Source: Beroe forskalii
Lineage: Eukaryota > Ctenophora > Nuda > Beroida > Beroidae
DNA length: 64,000 bases
Assembly: GCA_011033025.1 (NCBI GenBank)
Contig: WFMF01000004.1
Location: 1,798,001 to 1,862,000, forward strand
Direction: 5' to 3'
Part shown: positions 21,337 to 32,700 of the stretch, piece by piece
How the letters are laid out: every line of letters begins with the position of its first letter
Position numbering within the stretch: position 1 is the stretch's first letter
Notes under the pieces: model-generated
Told to the model about the DNA's origin: nothing
The model's input: the letters and a program-made list of their open reading frames with translations, nothing else
The model's database searches: none
Position numbers and translations under genes: made by a program

Positions 21337-22367
21337 ATAATGGAGAATCCACTAATGGAGATTTTTCAGACTATGGCAAGAACTTCTCTGATGTTGAGGC
21401 CAGACTAAAGCATAAGTATTCTCAATCATTTGCTGACAGGAGTAATAAGTCTCCTTCATCAAGATCACCAAGTTGTAAGAAGACTGTTGGATCAAGAAAC
21501 CAATGTCCATGCTTGAAGGAGTTGAAGGAATCTTGTTTTATAACATGTGAGTCATGTAGCCAGTGCTACCACTGCAATTGTGTTGGTCTCAATGGACTAA
21601 AACAAAATGGAGTTGACCAACTGCTCAGATGGAAATGTTATTCTTGTTTCAGGCCTAATTTTGTACACAAACTAGCTAGGAATGTAGACATTGATTACCA
21701 TGCTATAGTGAAGGAAGAAGTGCAAAATGCCTGCTCAACTACTATCAAAGATCTGGTTGTGTCTGCAACACAAGAAGCTGTTGGTAAGGCCACGAAGGGC
21801 CTTGTAGAGGAAGTTTCCAAGAAGACGAATGAATCTGTGAAAACTTTTGCAGAAGTTACTGCAAAGAAATCTAAAGAAGTTCAGAAGAAAATTGTTGAAG
21901 ATGTCAAAGAGGCAACAGCATCCACAGTTATCATTGGTGAAGTCTGTCGAAAGATGGATTGTGATCAAGCAGAAAGAGAACGGAGGAAATGCAATGTCAT
22001 CATACGCAACATCCCAGAACCTAGTGGTACTTTGACTGGTCATGAACGCAAGGATGAGGACATCAAGTTTCTCTGTGAGAAATTAGAGATGAATTTCAAT
22101 GACATACAGACATGCTTCAGGACTGGCTCACATTTCAAGAATTCTGCAGGAACAGCAACTCCAAGACCTTTGGTTGTTGTCATGAAAACTGAAGAAATAG
22201 CCAAGTACTGGCATGAATATGGAAAAGGATATCATGTGCAAGGTACAGAGTTTTGGGTGAATGCTGATTTGTGCCGTTCTGACAGACATGCTAATTTTTT
22301 AGCCCGCCAAGAACGGAGAAGCAGGTTGGCAAAGCTAGTTCCAAAATCCCAGGTAAATACAGCATAA
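21337..22367 (+). CDS. LINE ORF1: PHD-like zinc finger and nucleic-acid-binding protein
   Basis: The frame is open from 21337 (just after a TAG) to the stop at 22367. Around 21500-21650 it encodes a Cys/His cluster (CPCLKEL..., CESCSQCYHCNC, WKCYSC) with PHD-finger spacing, a feature of ORF1 in several CR1/L2-clade elements. A Lys/Glu/Val-rich coiled-coil-like stretch follows, then RRKCNVIIRNIPEPSG, an RRM-like start typical of LINE ORF1 chaperones. No ATG precedes the finger in frame, so the natural N-terminus is missing or the copy is 5'-truncated. It ends 80 bp before the first ORF2 methionine, in a different frame. Confidence 0.75.
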
Positions 22368-22447
22368 TTGCCCAAACATCTAGGAAGATCACAAGGAACA
22401 GCACTCTCAATGTTTTCTATACAAATGCTTGTTGCTTAACCAACAAA

Positions 22448-25400
22448 ATGACTGAATTGAAACTACTCATATCAATGAATAAGTATGACATTATTTGTGT
22501 GTCTGAGACACATTTCCACAATGAGTTAACTCATGCAGAATATGAGATTCCAGGTTACAATTCCTTTCGTCGTGACAGGAATTTCAAACTAGATAGATCC
22601 AAAAATGATAATCTAGTTAGTGAGTGTGGAGGGTCAATTTTCTATGTCAAACAAATTTTTGAGGTCCTTCAAACTGAAACAGGGCCAGATTCTATTGCAA
22701 TCTCTTTAGAGTGTGACATTGGAAAAGTCTTGATTGGCTGTGTTTATAGATCACCTTCATTAAACAAGCATCAAGACTTGAAGCTCCTGAACTTTGTCAA
22801 AGGCATTTTTAATGACCAGACACATGTAGCAAAATATTGCTATGGAGATTTTAATCTCTCTCAAGTTTGCTGGCAGTCAGGTACTATGATGGGTCTTGCT
22901 GATTCTAGCAATGGTACAGTTTGTATGCAAAGACAGTATTTAGATTTCATTCATGAAATGGGACTATCATGGTTATTGACATCAGATTTCACCCGAAGAA
23001 GACTGAATAAGGCAACAGGTGTCATGAATGAAAATTTACTAGATCAGCTTCTATTCAATGAAGAAAATCTGGTCAATGAGTATCAGCTTGGCCCTCATCT
23101 GGGAAAGAGCGACCATGTAACTATCACTACAGAACTTAATGTGTCACATTCTTCAAGTTTGGAAGAAAACAAAGTTGTGAATGAAGAAAGAAGATGTTGG
23201 TCTAGAGTAACTTCAGAAGAGATTCTACAATGGTCAAATGATATAAGTTGGAAGTTAGAACCTGATGAAGTTGATAATATGTCTGTAAATGAACTGTGGT
23301 CTATAATTAATTTAGATAAATTGAACATTTTATCAGAAAAAGTACCATCTAAGAACAATAAGAGTATAATGTAGATATTAACTATAATGCACCATGGGTA
23401 AATAGGTCACTGAAAAGAGCAATTAGAAACAAAAATAAAGCATGGAGTATATTTGATGTGGCTCCTAATGTGAGGAATTTGAATGCAGCTGTGGAGAAGC
23501 AGCAGCTTTTTGAAAAATGTGAATGTAATGCTAGAGTCAAATATGAGAGGAAGGTTTCCAAAAACCTCAAGTATAATTCACGTGCCTTTTTCTCATATTT
23601 GAGGTCATGTAACAAAGTTAAGGATATTGTTACAAGACTGACCAAACTTGATGGCTCCCGAACAACTAATGATAAGGAGACAGCTGAATGTTTAGCTGAT
23701 GCCTTCAGTTCAGTTTTTGTCCAGGAGCCTCAAGGTCCAATGCCAAAAAATTGTTATAATACAGAGAATGAAGAGAATTTTGAAAGTCTGATTATTGGTT
23801 ATGATGATGTATATGTAATGAGTTGAAAAAGCTTGATATCTATAAGAGCTTTGGGCCGGATAAGATACACCCAAAACTGCTGAAGGCCTTAGCAGATAAC
23901 AATGATTTTGTTCAAATTATAACTATTTTGTTTAATAAATGTGTAAATGACGCAAGTATTCCTGATATTTGGAAAGAGGCTAATGTAGTAGCACTTCATA
24001 AAAAAGATTCTAGGAATGATCCACACAATTACAGACCAGTTTCCTTAACATGTATTATTTGTAAAGTGTATGAGAAGTTCATTAGACAGCATATCTTAGA
24101 TTTTGTTGAATGCAAATTAGCAGAAGACCAACATGGTTTTGTCCCTAAGAAGTCATGCCTTTCTAATCTTTTAGAATCTTTTGACACTATCATTGATTTA
24201 ATTGAAGAAGGTTTGCCAGTTGATGTGTTGTTCTTGGACTTTATGAAGGCTTTTGATACTGTCCCTCATTATAGGCTTCTGATCAAATTAGAAAATTTTG
24301 GGATTAGTGGCAAGTTGTTAGCTATAATACAAGATTTTTTATCTAGTAGAACAATGAAAACAGTTATAAGAGGAGAATATTCCGACAGCAAAAAAGTCTT
24401 ATCAGGTGTTCCACAAGGATCAGTATTAGGACCATTATTGTTTATACTGGAGAGTTCTGTGGCTTGACTACAAAGATGACTGTATTTGTTCTACAAAGAA
24501 GCTATTTATTAACAACTTGCCTAATGGAATAAAGAATACAACCAAAATCTTTGCTGATGATTTGAAAGTTGTAGTAAATGCTGTTGAGAGTAGTAATACT
24601 AATGCTGATTTACAATCACTAGAACAATGGGAGGAAACATGGCTTTTGAAGTTTAATATAGATAAATGTAAAGTCATGCATATTGATATGAATGAAAACC
24701 CTAGGAATGAGTATATTTTGCATAATAGAATTCTTGAAGAAACCTCTTTAGAGAAGGACCTAGGTGTTATGGTTGATAATAACTTACATTGGGATGCCAA
24801 TATTAATAAATGCATAAAAGAGGCAAATAGAACTATTGCTTGGATAAGCAGAAATATTATTGCTAAAGATATGGATATTATGTTGAGAATCTATAAAGCT
24901 CTAGTTAGGCCTAAGCTTGAATTTTGCGTTCAACTTTGGAGTCCTGCTGCTCACCATGGGAACTGGGGTACCATCTTGGAGCTGGAAGGTGTCCAGCGTC
25001 GTTTCACAAGACTGATAAATGGCATTGGTACACTTCCTTACAGTGAGAGGCTGGAAAAGTTGAAATTGACTACTTTGGCTGAAAGAAGGATAAGGGGGGA
25101 TCTAATTGAGACTTTTAAAGTTGTTAATAATGAAGTTGAATATGGCCATAACTTATTCAAACTTGGTAGAAGCAGAAGAAACTTATTAACTTACAAGCAT
25201 TCAACTATTAATTGCTCTAAAGTGGTTCGTAATTTGAATGAAAATTTTATATCAGAACGAGTAAGAAATTATTGGAATAATCTACCTAAATATGTGCGTG
25301 AGGCTTCAAGTGTAAACTCTTTCAAGGGTTGTTTAGAGTGTTATAAGAAGGAAACTACTAATCTAAGTCCTGATAACTTTTGGTATGTTTCTGAATTGGT

Positions 25401-25509
25401 GATGGAAAAGATAGAAGGTAAGAATTATTTGTCTAATAAAGAGAAGTTTAATGATTATCTTCTAAATAATCCATATGTTGCTAAACGAAAAGGGATAAAT
25501 ATCAAGTAG
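22448..25509 (+). pseudogene. LINE ORF2: endonuclease-reverse transcriptase, broken in three places
   Basis: Segment 1 (22448-23374) is the APE endonuclease: CVSETHFHNEL near the start, GCVYRSPS, YGDFNLS and SDHVTI at the catalytic His. The frame then shifts near 23365 into segment 2 (to 23826) and again into segment 3 (23823-24467), which carries RT motifs NYRPVSLT, the polymerase-type FLDFMKAFDTVPH and SGVPQGSVLGPLLFIL. A 55-bp insertion at 24450-24504 separates this from FADD (FADDLKVV) and the thumb/C-terminal region (to 25509). The motifs place it with CR1/L2/Jockey-group LINEs. The disruptions mean this copy cannot make one product. Confidence 0.85.
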
Positions 25510-25899
25510 CTAAATATTCAAGCTGTTTTTATTTTCATATTTTGTCAAATGTTCTGAATTGCTTTTGAATTAATGGGCACCAGTGTTCAAAGGTGTGTTT
25601 TTTAATGGAAGCCATTGGTTTTGATCATTGAAATGAATTGTGATGGTTGAATACCATAATATTTATGTTATGTTATGTTACATATTTTCAACTATGTTTG
25701 GCCATAGTATTTGCTTTTGCAGGTACTTTTTATCAAAATATCTATGCCATCTCATTATGAATATTACTCATTTATTCACGCTCACATAAAAAGTATATCT
25801 TACATGCTAGAAAGTTGATTAATCATGCTATCTATTCAGAGAGTTGCAAGGTGCCTTAAATGAACCAGAATTTTATAAACTCCTTTTGTTACCCATGTT

Positions 25900-27150
25900 A
25901 TGGACCATCTCCCTGGCGAAATAATCATTCAACTATGTTCATATTTAGATATTAAGGATAGAATCCAACTCAGTGATGTATCAAGAAAATTTAATGCACT
26001 TGTGAAGGAATCATGGCAAGATTATGCTCTATCAATGGGATGGAAGAAATTAGATGTAAATCATACATGGTTAGAGACATGTAAAATATATTTTAATTAC
26101 CGTAAGAAATGGTTTCATGGATATTATTCTCAACACAGAATTTCATTTGAATCAAAAATCCCTGAAAAGGGCAGAGAAATACTATCATCTATTGAGCTTA
26201 ATAAGAATGAAGTTATAGGCATTGGAACAGATCAATGTATAAGTTGCTATGATTTATTTGTTCAGACAGAAACTAATCAAAGTGGAACTATTAAAACATT
26301 TCATAAAATCATTGAAACAGCAGCAAATTCTTTATGTATGTCTTCTTCATTCATTTCTGCCATTGATGGTCTGACATCAGAGCTTGTATTAATAAACTTG
26401 AAAAGTCACCAAGAAGATAGGTATCAACTCAGATTTGATTGTGAATATGATGTTTGTCATATGACAGAAGAATATATTGTACTCCTAACAGATGATGGAG
26501 AGATCTATCAAATTACAATTGGGAAACCAGATATAGTCTGTATTCACAAGGAAAATAGCAAAACAGAAGTTTCTAATTCCATTGTGTTTGAAGATTGGCA
26601 TTTAGTGGTATCTTTTTGGTCAGGAAGTCTCATATCATATAATTTGAAAAACCCTACTATACCAATAATTTCATTAAATCTTGATCATGTGTTTTATAGC
26701 ATGAAAATTTTCAACAATTACTTATATTATGGGTCTTGTGAAGGAATTGTTGGTAGAATAACTCTTAGACAGGAAAGTACTTCAGAACATATTTTAGTGT
26801 CAAGTTTCAAGAAAGTTCATTCAGGTTCAGTCTACTGCATTGCAATTAATAAGAAAATTCTAGTGTCTGGTGGTGCTGATAGTCAAGTGATTTTTTGGAC
26901 ACTCAATGGCATTGTCCGGTATGTGGATCATATGAATCATGTTGGTATTGTCAGGCACATATTTCTAAATGAATGGATCATGTTTACTGCTGGTGATGCT
27001 CATGTTATTATTGTTTGGGATCCAATAACACTTAAACTTAAGCATATGTTTCATCATAATCCACTTAAAATACAGTTTATGGCAGCAAGTGAAACCAAAT
27101 TGGTCTATGGTAGCCCTGATTCCAATTATGCTATTTTATTGACAGTTTGA
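25900..27150 (+). CDS. F-box/WD40 protein, intronless, 416 aa
   Basis: A single frame with an N-terminal F-box (residues 1-45: LPGEIIIQLCSYLDIKDRIQ, then LSDVSRKFNALV) and WD-type beta-propeller blades. The clearest blades are C-terminal: HSGSVYCIAINKKILVSGGA ending in VIFWTL (~residues 307-345), then HVGIVRHIFLNEWIMFTAGD ending in VIVWDP (~350-375). Such proteins recruit substrates to SCF ubiquitin ligases. I cannot name the orthologue. Absence of introns, when neighbours have them, suggests a retrocopy or intron loss, but the frame is intact and codon use is normal. It lies directly downstream of the LINE. Confidence 0.8.
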   Translation: MDHLPGEIIIQLCSYLDIKDRIQLSDVSRKFNALVKESWQDYALSMGWKKLDVNHTWLETCKIYFNYRKKWFHGYYSQHRISFESKIPEKGREILSSIELNKNEVIGIGTDQCISCYDLFVQTETNQSGTIKTFHKIIETAANSLCMSSSFISAIDGLTSELVLINLKSHQEDRYQLRFDCEYDVCHMTEEYIVLLTDDGEIYQITIGKPDIVCIHKENSKTEVSNSIVFEDWHLVVSFWSGSLISYNLKNPTIPIISLNLDHVFYSMKIFNNYLYYGSCEGIVGRITLRQESTSEHILVSSFKKVHSGSVYCIAINKKILVSGGADSQVIFWTLNGIVRYVDHMNHVGIVRHIFLNEWIMFTAGDAHVIIVWDPITLKLKHMFHHNPLKIQFMAASETKLVYGSPDSNYAILLTV

Positions 27151-27729
27151 TCAATTTGCTACCTATAATTTGGATTGATTAATTTGAATTTCTATCAAGA
27201 ACTCAAGAATTAGTGAGTCATTTGGCTTGAATATACAGCATGTAACTGCATAATATTAAAATATTTATTGGTTTGATTTTGAATTTGGGTTATTAAATCA
27301 TATGAAGTTAGAAGTTGGAGCAATTTTCAGATCTAGTTTTTTACTGTAAAATTATCAATTCAATCATCCCTTATAGATAGGAATGAAAGATAGAAATGAA
27401 ATCGTGATATTTAAGTATGTGTTATTAGTTTTATTGTATCTAATTTATAAATAAGAGACATTTGATAACAGTCCCAGTGGCACAAGATTTTCAAGTGGCT
27501 AGCCAATTGAACATTGCAATAAAAGTGACTAGTTTATGAATTACATTCAGTCGATGTTCATTGATTATTTTGCATAGTGCTTAGTGCTATCATTAGTAGC
27601 TAATCCCAAAACAACCAATCCCATTCCAATCTATCAACATATTATACTCATATAGTTAATTCTTTAAATTATGTGAGAAATTGAATGCTGCATGAGTAAG
27701 GGAGTGAGCAAAGTACTGAGACCATCATG
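27151..27729. other. Intergenic, AT-rich
   Basis: 3' flank of the F-box/WD gene; no further gene or clear repeat seen. Confidence 0.35.
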
Positions 27730-28978
27730 CAGTTGAGTTATGCAATGCAATGAACTTTATTGTGCAATAATGCTTCCTATTTTAATTTGGGAGGTTTTAC
27801 TTCTATTCCAACAGCTGTTACAGCCAATGACAGGAATCAAGCCAGTGACGGTTAAGGAAGTGTAATCCATACTTCACTGCAATGGGCAGCCTCTCATTCA
27901 ACCATCCTGCACAGTTTCCTGTATGCTGGGCTGAGTGAACCGTGTGGCTGCTTAGGTGAGAATTCTCACCCTTAGCATGATAGGCATGGCCGGGAATCGA
28001 AGCACCAACCTCTCAATTGAAATTATGACATAGGTGCAGATAATATTTTTTGCAGTTCCCGAGAAATTTCTTGCAGTTTGGTTTCATTGTAGCTCACTCG
28101 GCGGCGCTTCGCGCCACCTCGTTCGCAAAAGCAAGCAGCAGGTTGACATTATCTACAGGCCCGGGGTCTTGGGGCGCAGCCTCCAGAAGCCAGAGGTTCC
28201 AAACATTAAGATATTGCGTGCAAGTGATATTTCTGCAAGAGAAAACCTTCATTGTTCAGTTTACATTTAAGATTCATATTGGTACTGAATTAAAGGCGCC
28301 AGGCAGGGGTCTGGGGGCGCAGCCCCCAGGAGCCCATGAACGGTTTCAATTGATTGGAACAGTCACGGACAACTATACATTCCTTTATTTCTTTTAAAAG
28401 TTAAGAATAAGCTCATGAGTTACGATATGACTCTACGACCACTTTGAAGTGGTCTTACGAATACTCTTAAATTTGCACCAATGAGAAGGCGCGCGATTTT
28501 GACTGAATGACTTACATTTCGTAAGACCTCTCCATATCTGGTGGTGAGAAATTTGCCTTGTAACTCTGGAGTTATTTGTGACGTAAAAAGTGAAATGTAC
28601 AGTTGTCATGTGACTGTACACTTACGAATACGAAAATCCGTTCATGGAAGAGCCCCAGGAGCCAGAGGTTCCGAACAGGAATCAATTGATTGGAACCATA
28701 ATTTCTGCAACAAAACCAGAAAAAATCAGATTTTCTTGTGAAGATGAAGAAACAAACTGCAGTTTGGACCATAACTCAATCGAAAGGCTTGTCTTGAATG
28801 CTATGGCACTCGAACAAACGGCAAATTTTTCGATTTGATGCAACATCCATGAAATTTGCTCTGCAATCTGAGAAATTTTGCAGTTTGCTAAGGGAATTTG
28901 CAGTTCCCGTCAGGACTTCCAGTCACCATATCTGCAGTGGTGAATTATGATGCCTTAACCACTGTGCTACCTAGCCTG
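27730..28978 (-). mobile_element. tRNA-derived SINE, split by a DNA transposon
   Basis: On the minus strand a tRNA-like promoter is split in two. The A box TAGCACAGTGGTTAAGGC lies at 28952-28969 and the B box GTGCTTCGATTCCC at 27992-28005. If 28029-28942 plus one copy of AATTATGA is removed, the boxes fall 24 bp apart, as expected for a tRNA-related promoter. The SINE body continues leftwards to about 27,730. The far end is not sharply defined. Confidence 0.75.
28029..28942. mobile_element. hAT-like non-autonomous element inserted in the SINE
   Basis: 914 bp flanked by AATTATGA at 28021-28028 and 28943-28950. The ends are short imperfect inverted repeats (CATAGGTGCAGATAA left; complement of the right end CACCACTGCAGATAT). 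It contains a GGTCTGGGGGCGCAGCCCCC hairpin (28306-28325) related to repeats at 36.4 and 56.5 kb, and an AGCTCACTCGGCGGCGCTTC tract similar to one at 61.2 kb. No transposase frame. Confidence 0.75.
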
Positions 28979-29791
28979 AAATAAGTTGGACTGTCTATGA
29001 TGGCCAAGGTGCATCTATGGACTTGAATTTATGTGTAGTAATGACAGTTCTCACAATAGAATTTGTCACCGAATTAGTTACTTTTTTATCAAATGATTCA
29101 ATTTCACTGAATTTTAGTTTCTGTCAACCACTACATACTTAGTAGTGCATTTCATTACAATTTCGTATTACCAAACACATTCTAAGTTTAAAACCCATTT
29201 ATTCAATAATGAATAAGATAATATGATTTAATAACTTTATAAGTTTATTTATATTTTTTGATTAATTTGTATTGGATTTGCTATTGACAATCTTTTATAC
29301 TTGAAAGGTGGTCAATTACTAGGTTCAGTTCCTTATACTTTAACTTCTTACTCTGAAAATATATCTGACTAGGGTTATATCTCAGCTCTGATTGATGGTT
29401 CATTAGAGGAAGCAGTAAGCTCAAAGCCTTGTGACCCTGCATTTCGCCATCAATCCAGAGCCTACCTTGGACACAAGGTAGTAGGCCTCCACAAAGGTTA
29501 GAACTGAACCTAGGAAAATAAATCTTCTCACATTAAAAACTCTGGCCTCTATTTGGATCTAATTTACCTCATTTAATGATGTATCTATAACTCAAGTCTG
29601 TGTGGGATTATTTGTTTAGAATATATTTATTAATTAGGAATGAAGGATGCGATGCAAAATAAACATTTGTTTTATTCTGAACATTTGTTTTATTCTGAAT
29701 ATTTCATTAATTTTCTAGTTTCTGATCATAATTTAGTAATTTGTTACTGTTCTTAGACATGTAAGATAGAAATATTTACAGGGTGTATTGT
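28979..29791. other. Intergenic, upstream of TBC1D32
   Basis: No gene seen. ACATTTGTTTTATTCTGA is repeated in tandem at 29664-29697. Would contain the TBC1D32 promoter. Confidence 0.35.
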
Positions 29792-32700
29792 ATGGCTGAT
29801 CCAGCATCATTATCCCCAGAACAACAAGAAATATTGATATCATTAAAGCAACTTTTTACTGCTGTTGAATGTGAAGTTAACAAAGCTGCCATAACTCCCC
29901 AGATATTCCATGACATCCTTATTCATCTTGAGCAAACACATGAACATTTCCATAGATTTGAATTTGTTAAGATATTACAGAATAAAATTGATACCTCACT
30001 CTCTGCTATCATTGAAACTGAGTTGAATAAGAGACCAAACAGTGATCCCCTAGATGTTATCCCAGAAGTAACAGATGTTGTTTTCAACTCTCCTGAATTC
30101 AATGCCCTACAAGAGAGCTTCTGTCTGTCAATGCAAGAAATTATTGATGTCATGGTTGAAATATATCATGATCCTATTAGATGGGAGGTTGGAACTCCAT
30201 TCTTGAAAGAAAAAAACTATGTTTCAAATGATGATCTATCCTCAAGTTCTAACCAAACCAGTGGTTGCATGTTCTTCACTTCTGATCAGTATTTTCAAAT
30301 AGCTCAGAATTTAGACCCTGGTATGCCCAAGCATGTTCGTCAGAATGCTCTTAATTGCCTGTTTAAAACAGCACCTGGTGAGTGTGAACATTGGTCAGCA
30401 ATACGACAGGGCATTATGGATGGTTTAGCAGATGAAGACTATAACTTTGCCGAAGAGTCACTGAGTTTGCATGCCAAACTGTTTAACTCTGGAACATCGT
30501 ATTCAACTTCAGAACTATACACAAGTCTTTCGGGTCACCTTATCCAGCACTTCCAGAGTAGTGCAACTTATCACATTCGTATGAGAAATGGATTGGACAC
30601 AGCTAACAAAAACACTCGCTGTTTACTGAGAAGGTTCATGTTGCTTTCAATCTTCCAGCATGATATAACTACATTCTGGATCCGATGTCCTGAACGTCAC
30701 ATGATACAACCCATCTCACAAACTATCGAGTTGTTGTCATTGCCGGGGTCAGAAGAGGGGTGTCTGAAGCCAGTACAATATTTGTGCTTATTCGATCATA
30801 AAGCACTTTGGTTCAGGAAATGGGTTCATGGCTGTTTCACCAGGAATTTGGTCGTCTCTGCCATGCAAAAGTTTAATAACTTTTTGAAAAGTTCTATAGA
30901 ATGTGTATCTGCTGGTGCTTTACCTGACATAGCGCCAAAGGATATATACAGCTCGTTCACATATAGTTGGAAGCAATTAAAATATCTGGAGTTTATCCAT
31001 TCGGTTAATGTTATCGCTAATATTGTTCAGGTTAGAATTTTAATCCTTCACAATATCAATATATTATTACTTCATTACGAGTTTATTTCGTAACAAATAT
31101 TTCAATCACTTAAATTCTGCAATTTGAAAATGGACCAAAGGGATTAATTTGTGAATTAAATACTTAAGGGTTCGCAGATTCAGCATCCTAAATTGCATTT
31201 TAATGCCTGATGCCCTATTGGCTGCAACTGCTCTGCATCTATGATTCTTTTCCCATAAGGAAAAGACTTTGTATTGTCGAAGTGAATCATAATGACATGA
31301 TCTCACTCTCTGTAAAACCAGACACCACTGCTTCTGAAAACAATAATTTTCAGTACAAAGCAGGCAGGGAACTTATATGCGAAGCAAGTAGTGGAAATGC
31401 AAACGGTGTTATTGACATACTGAATAAACTGATACGAGTTATGACAATGGATAATTCTGTTTTCAACCTTATGGATTCGTCCTTTCATCCACAAACTATC
31501 ATATCAGAGCTCCTTCGAGAAATCATCGTGTCAGGTAAATTATGAATTAATGATGTTGTCACTTGTCTATGTTTTACTTCTTCTGGATCAAATATTGCTC
31601 AAATTTCTGTCATGATTCCAGCGTCTATTACCCAATTTTTTCAAGGATCATACCATCAAACCTATAAAATCATAAAAACTGTATTAACTTATTGGTAACA
31701 CATTTCTATGCAGGGGAAGAGTGCAGGAAGTTGCTGTCTAACGAGATGGTTTTGAAGACCTTTATGCAGCCACTACTTGACCTACCCAACTGGACTACAA
31801 AGTGTATTCAGGTTTTTTACTATCGCAATCTTACATTTTTAATGGAATGACTCAAATTTTCAAAAATCCGATTATCTGATCATGATATTACCCTATTCGA
31901 TCTATAATAGTCTATAATTGGAGAAGTAGCTCGACTGTACCGCTGGAACTTTCGTGAACTGTGTTGTTTCTTTCAATGTTTCTAGTGTTTTGCGCAGTGT
32001 GGTAACTCTATGAATCAGGTGGTGTGCGATATACTGTCCTTGCTTGGCTCCTACTGCATTGGAACCTCTCAACTCATCAACACCAACGTGAACTACAAGG
32101 GAGAAAACATGGTACGTTAATTTTCATCAAATCTCGTTGTGAAGTAGTGATAGGACATGTGGTTATCAACTGCTGTGAGAAGCTCTGTAAAATGATAACC
32201 CATTTTCTGGGTAAATTGGTCAATACAATACATAGATTCGTTGGTAATTACTCGCTACTTGTTCACGCTTTCACAAGATATGTTAAACTTCTATCTCAAC
32301 CGTAATTCCACGGCCTAATATTGTCCTTTTGAAAATGAAAATTATTGCTAGTGTTCGTTTGAAACTAATTTTTGAAATTTTTCCCAGATAACCAATATGA
32401 AGTAAATTCATCCTGGACCGCTGCCTCTACTCTCAGGTTATAGCAAGTGTGATAGGTGAGCAGTGCCAACAGCTCCTCACCGCCTGCGCCTCCAAGGACA
32501 TGTCCCAACAACGAGACAAGGACGTGGTGTGTGCCCTCCTCTTCCTGGCCCGACAGATCTACACCACGCACGAGGGCCTGGCTGTCATGACGAGGAAGTA
32601 CAACCTCGTTACTCTCACCAACGAGGTCCTCACCACTTCAGGTAGTACAGAGTGATGTTGGAAAGCTGGAACGGAGATTAATCTAAATTGCCGCAAAACC

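Larger units (their letters stand above)
21337..25680 (+). mobile_element. CR1/L2-like non-LTR retrotransposon, long but inactive copy
   Basis: Contains ORF1 (PHD-like finger plus RRM-like region), a broken ORF2 with APE-type endonuclease and reverse transcriptase, a 3' UTR with two small hairpins, and a tail of ATGTT repeats (TTATGTTATGTTATGTTACA, ~25663-25682). The 5' end is cut: ORF1 reads open from about 21337 with no in-frame ATG before the zinc finger. Two single-frame shifts and a 55-bp insertion disrupt ORF2. The element ends 220 bp before the F-box/WD gene. Confidence 0.85.

Noticed and set aside
23095..23645. Antisense open frames in the LINE
   Set aside because: Shadows of ORF2.
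31210..31353. Open frame just upstream of TBC1D32 exon 2, first taken as part of the exon
   Set aside because: No acceptor gives the correct phase before 31354; the TTTTCAG acceptor at 31353 fits exactly.
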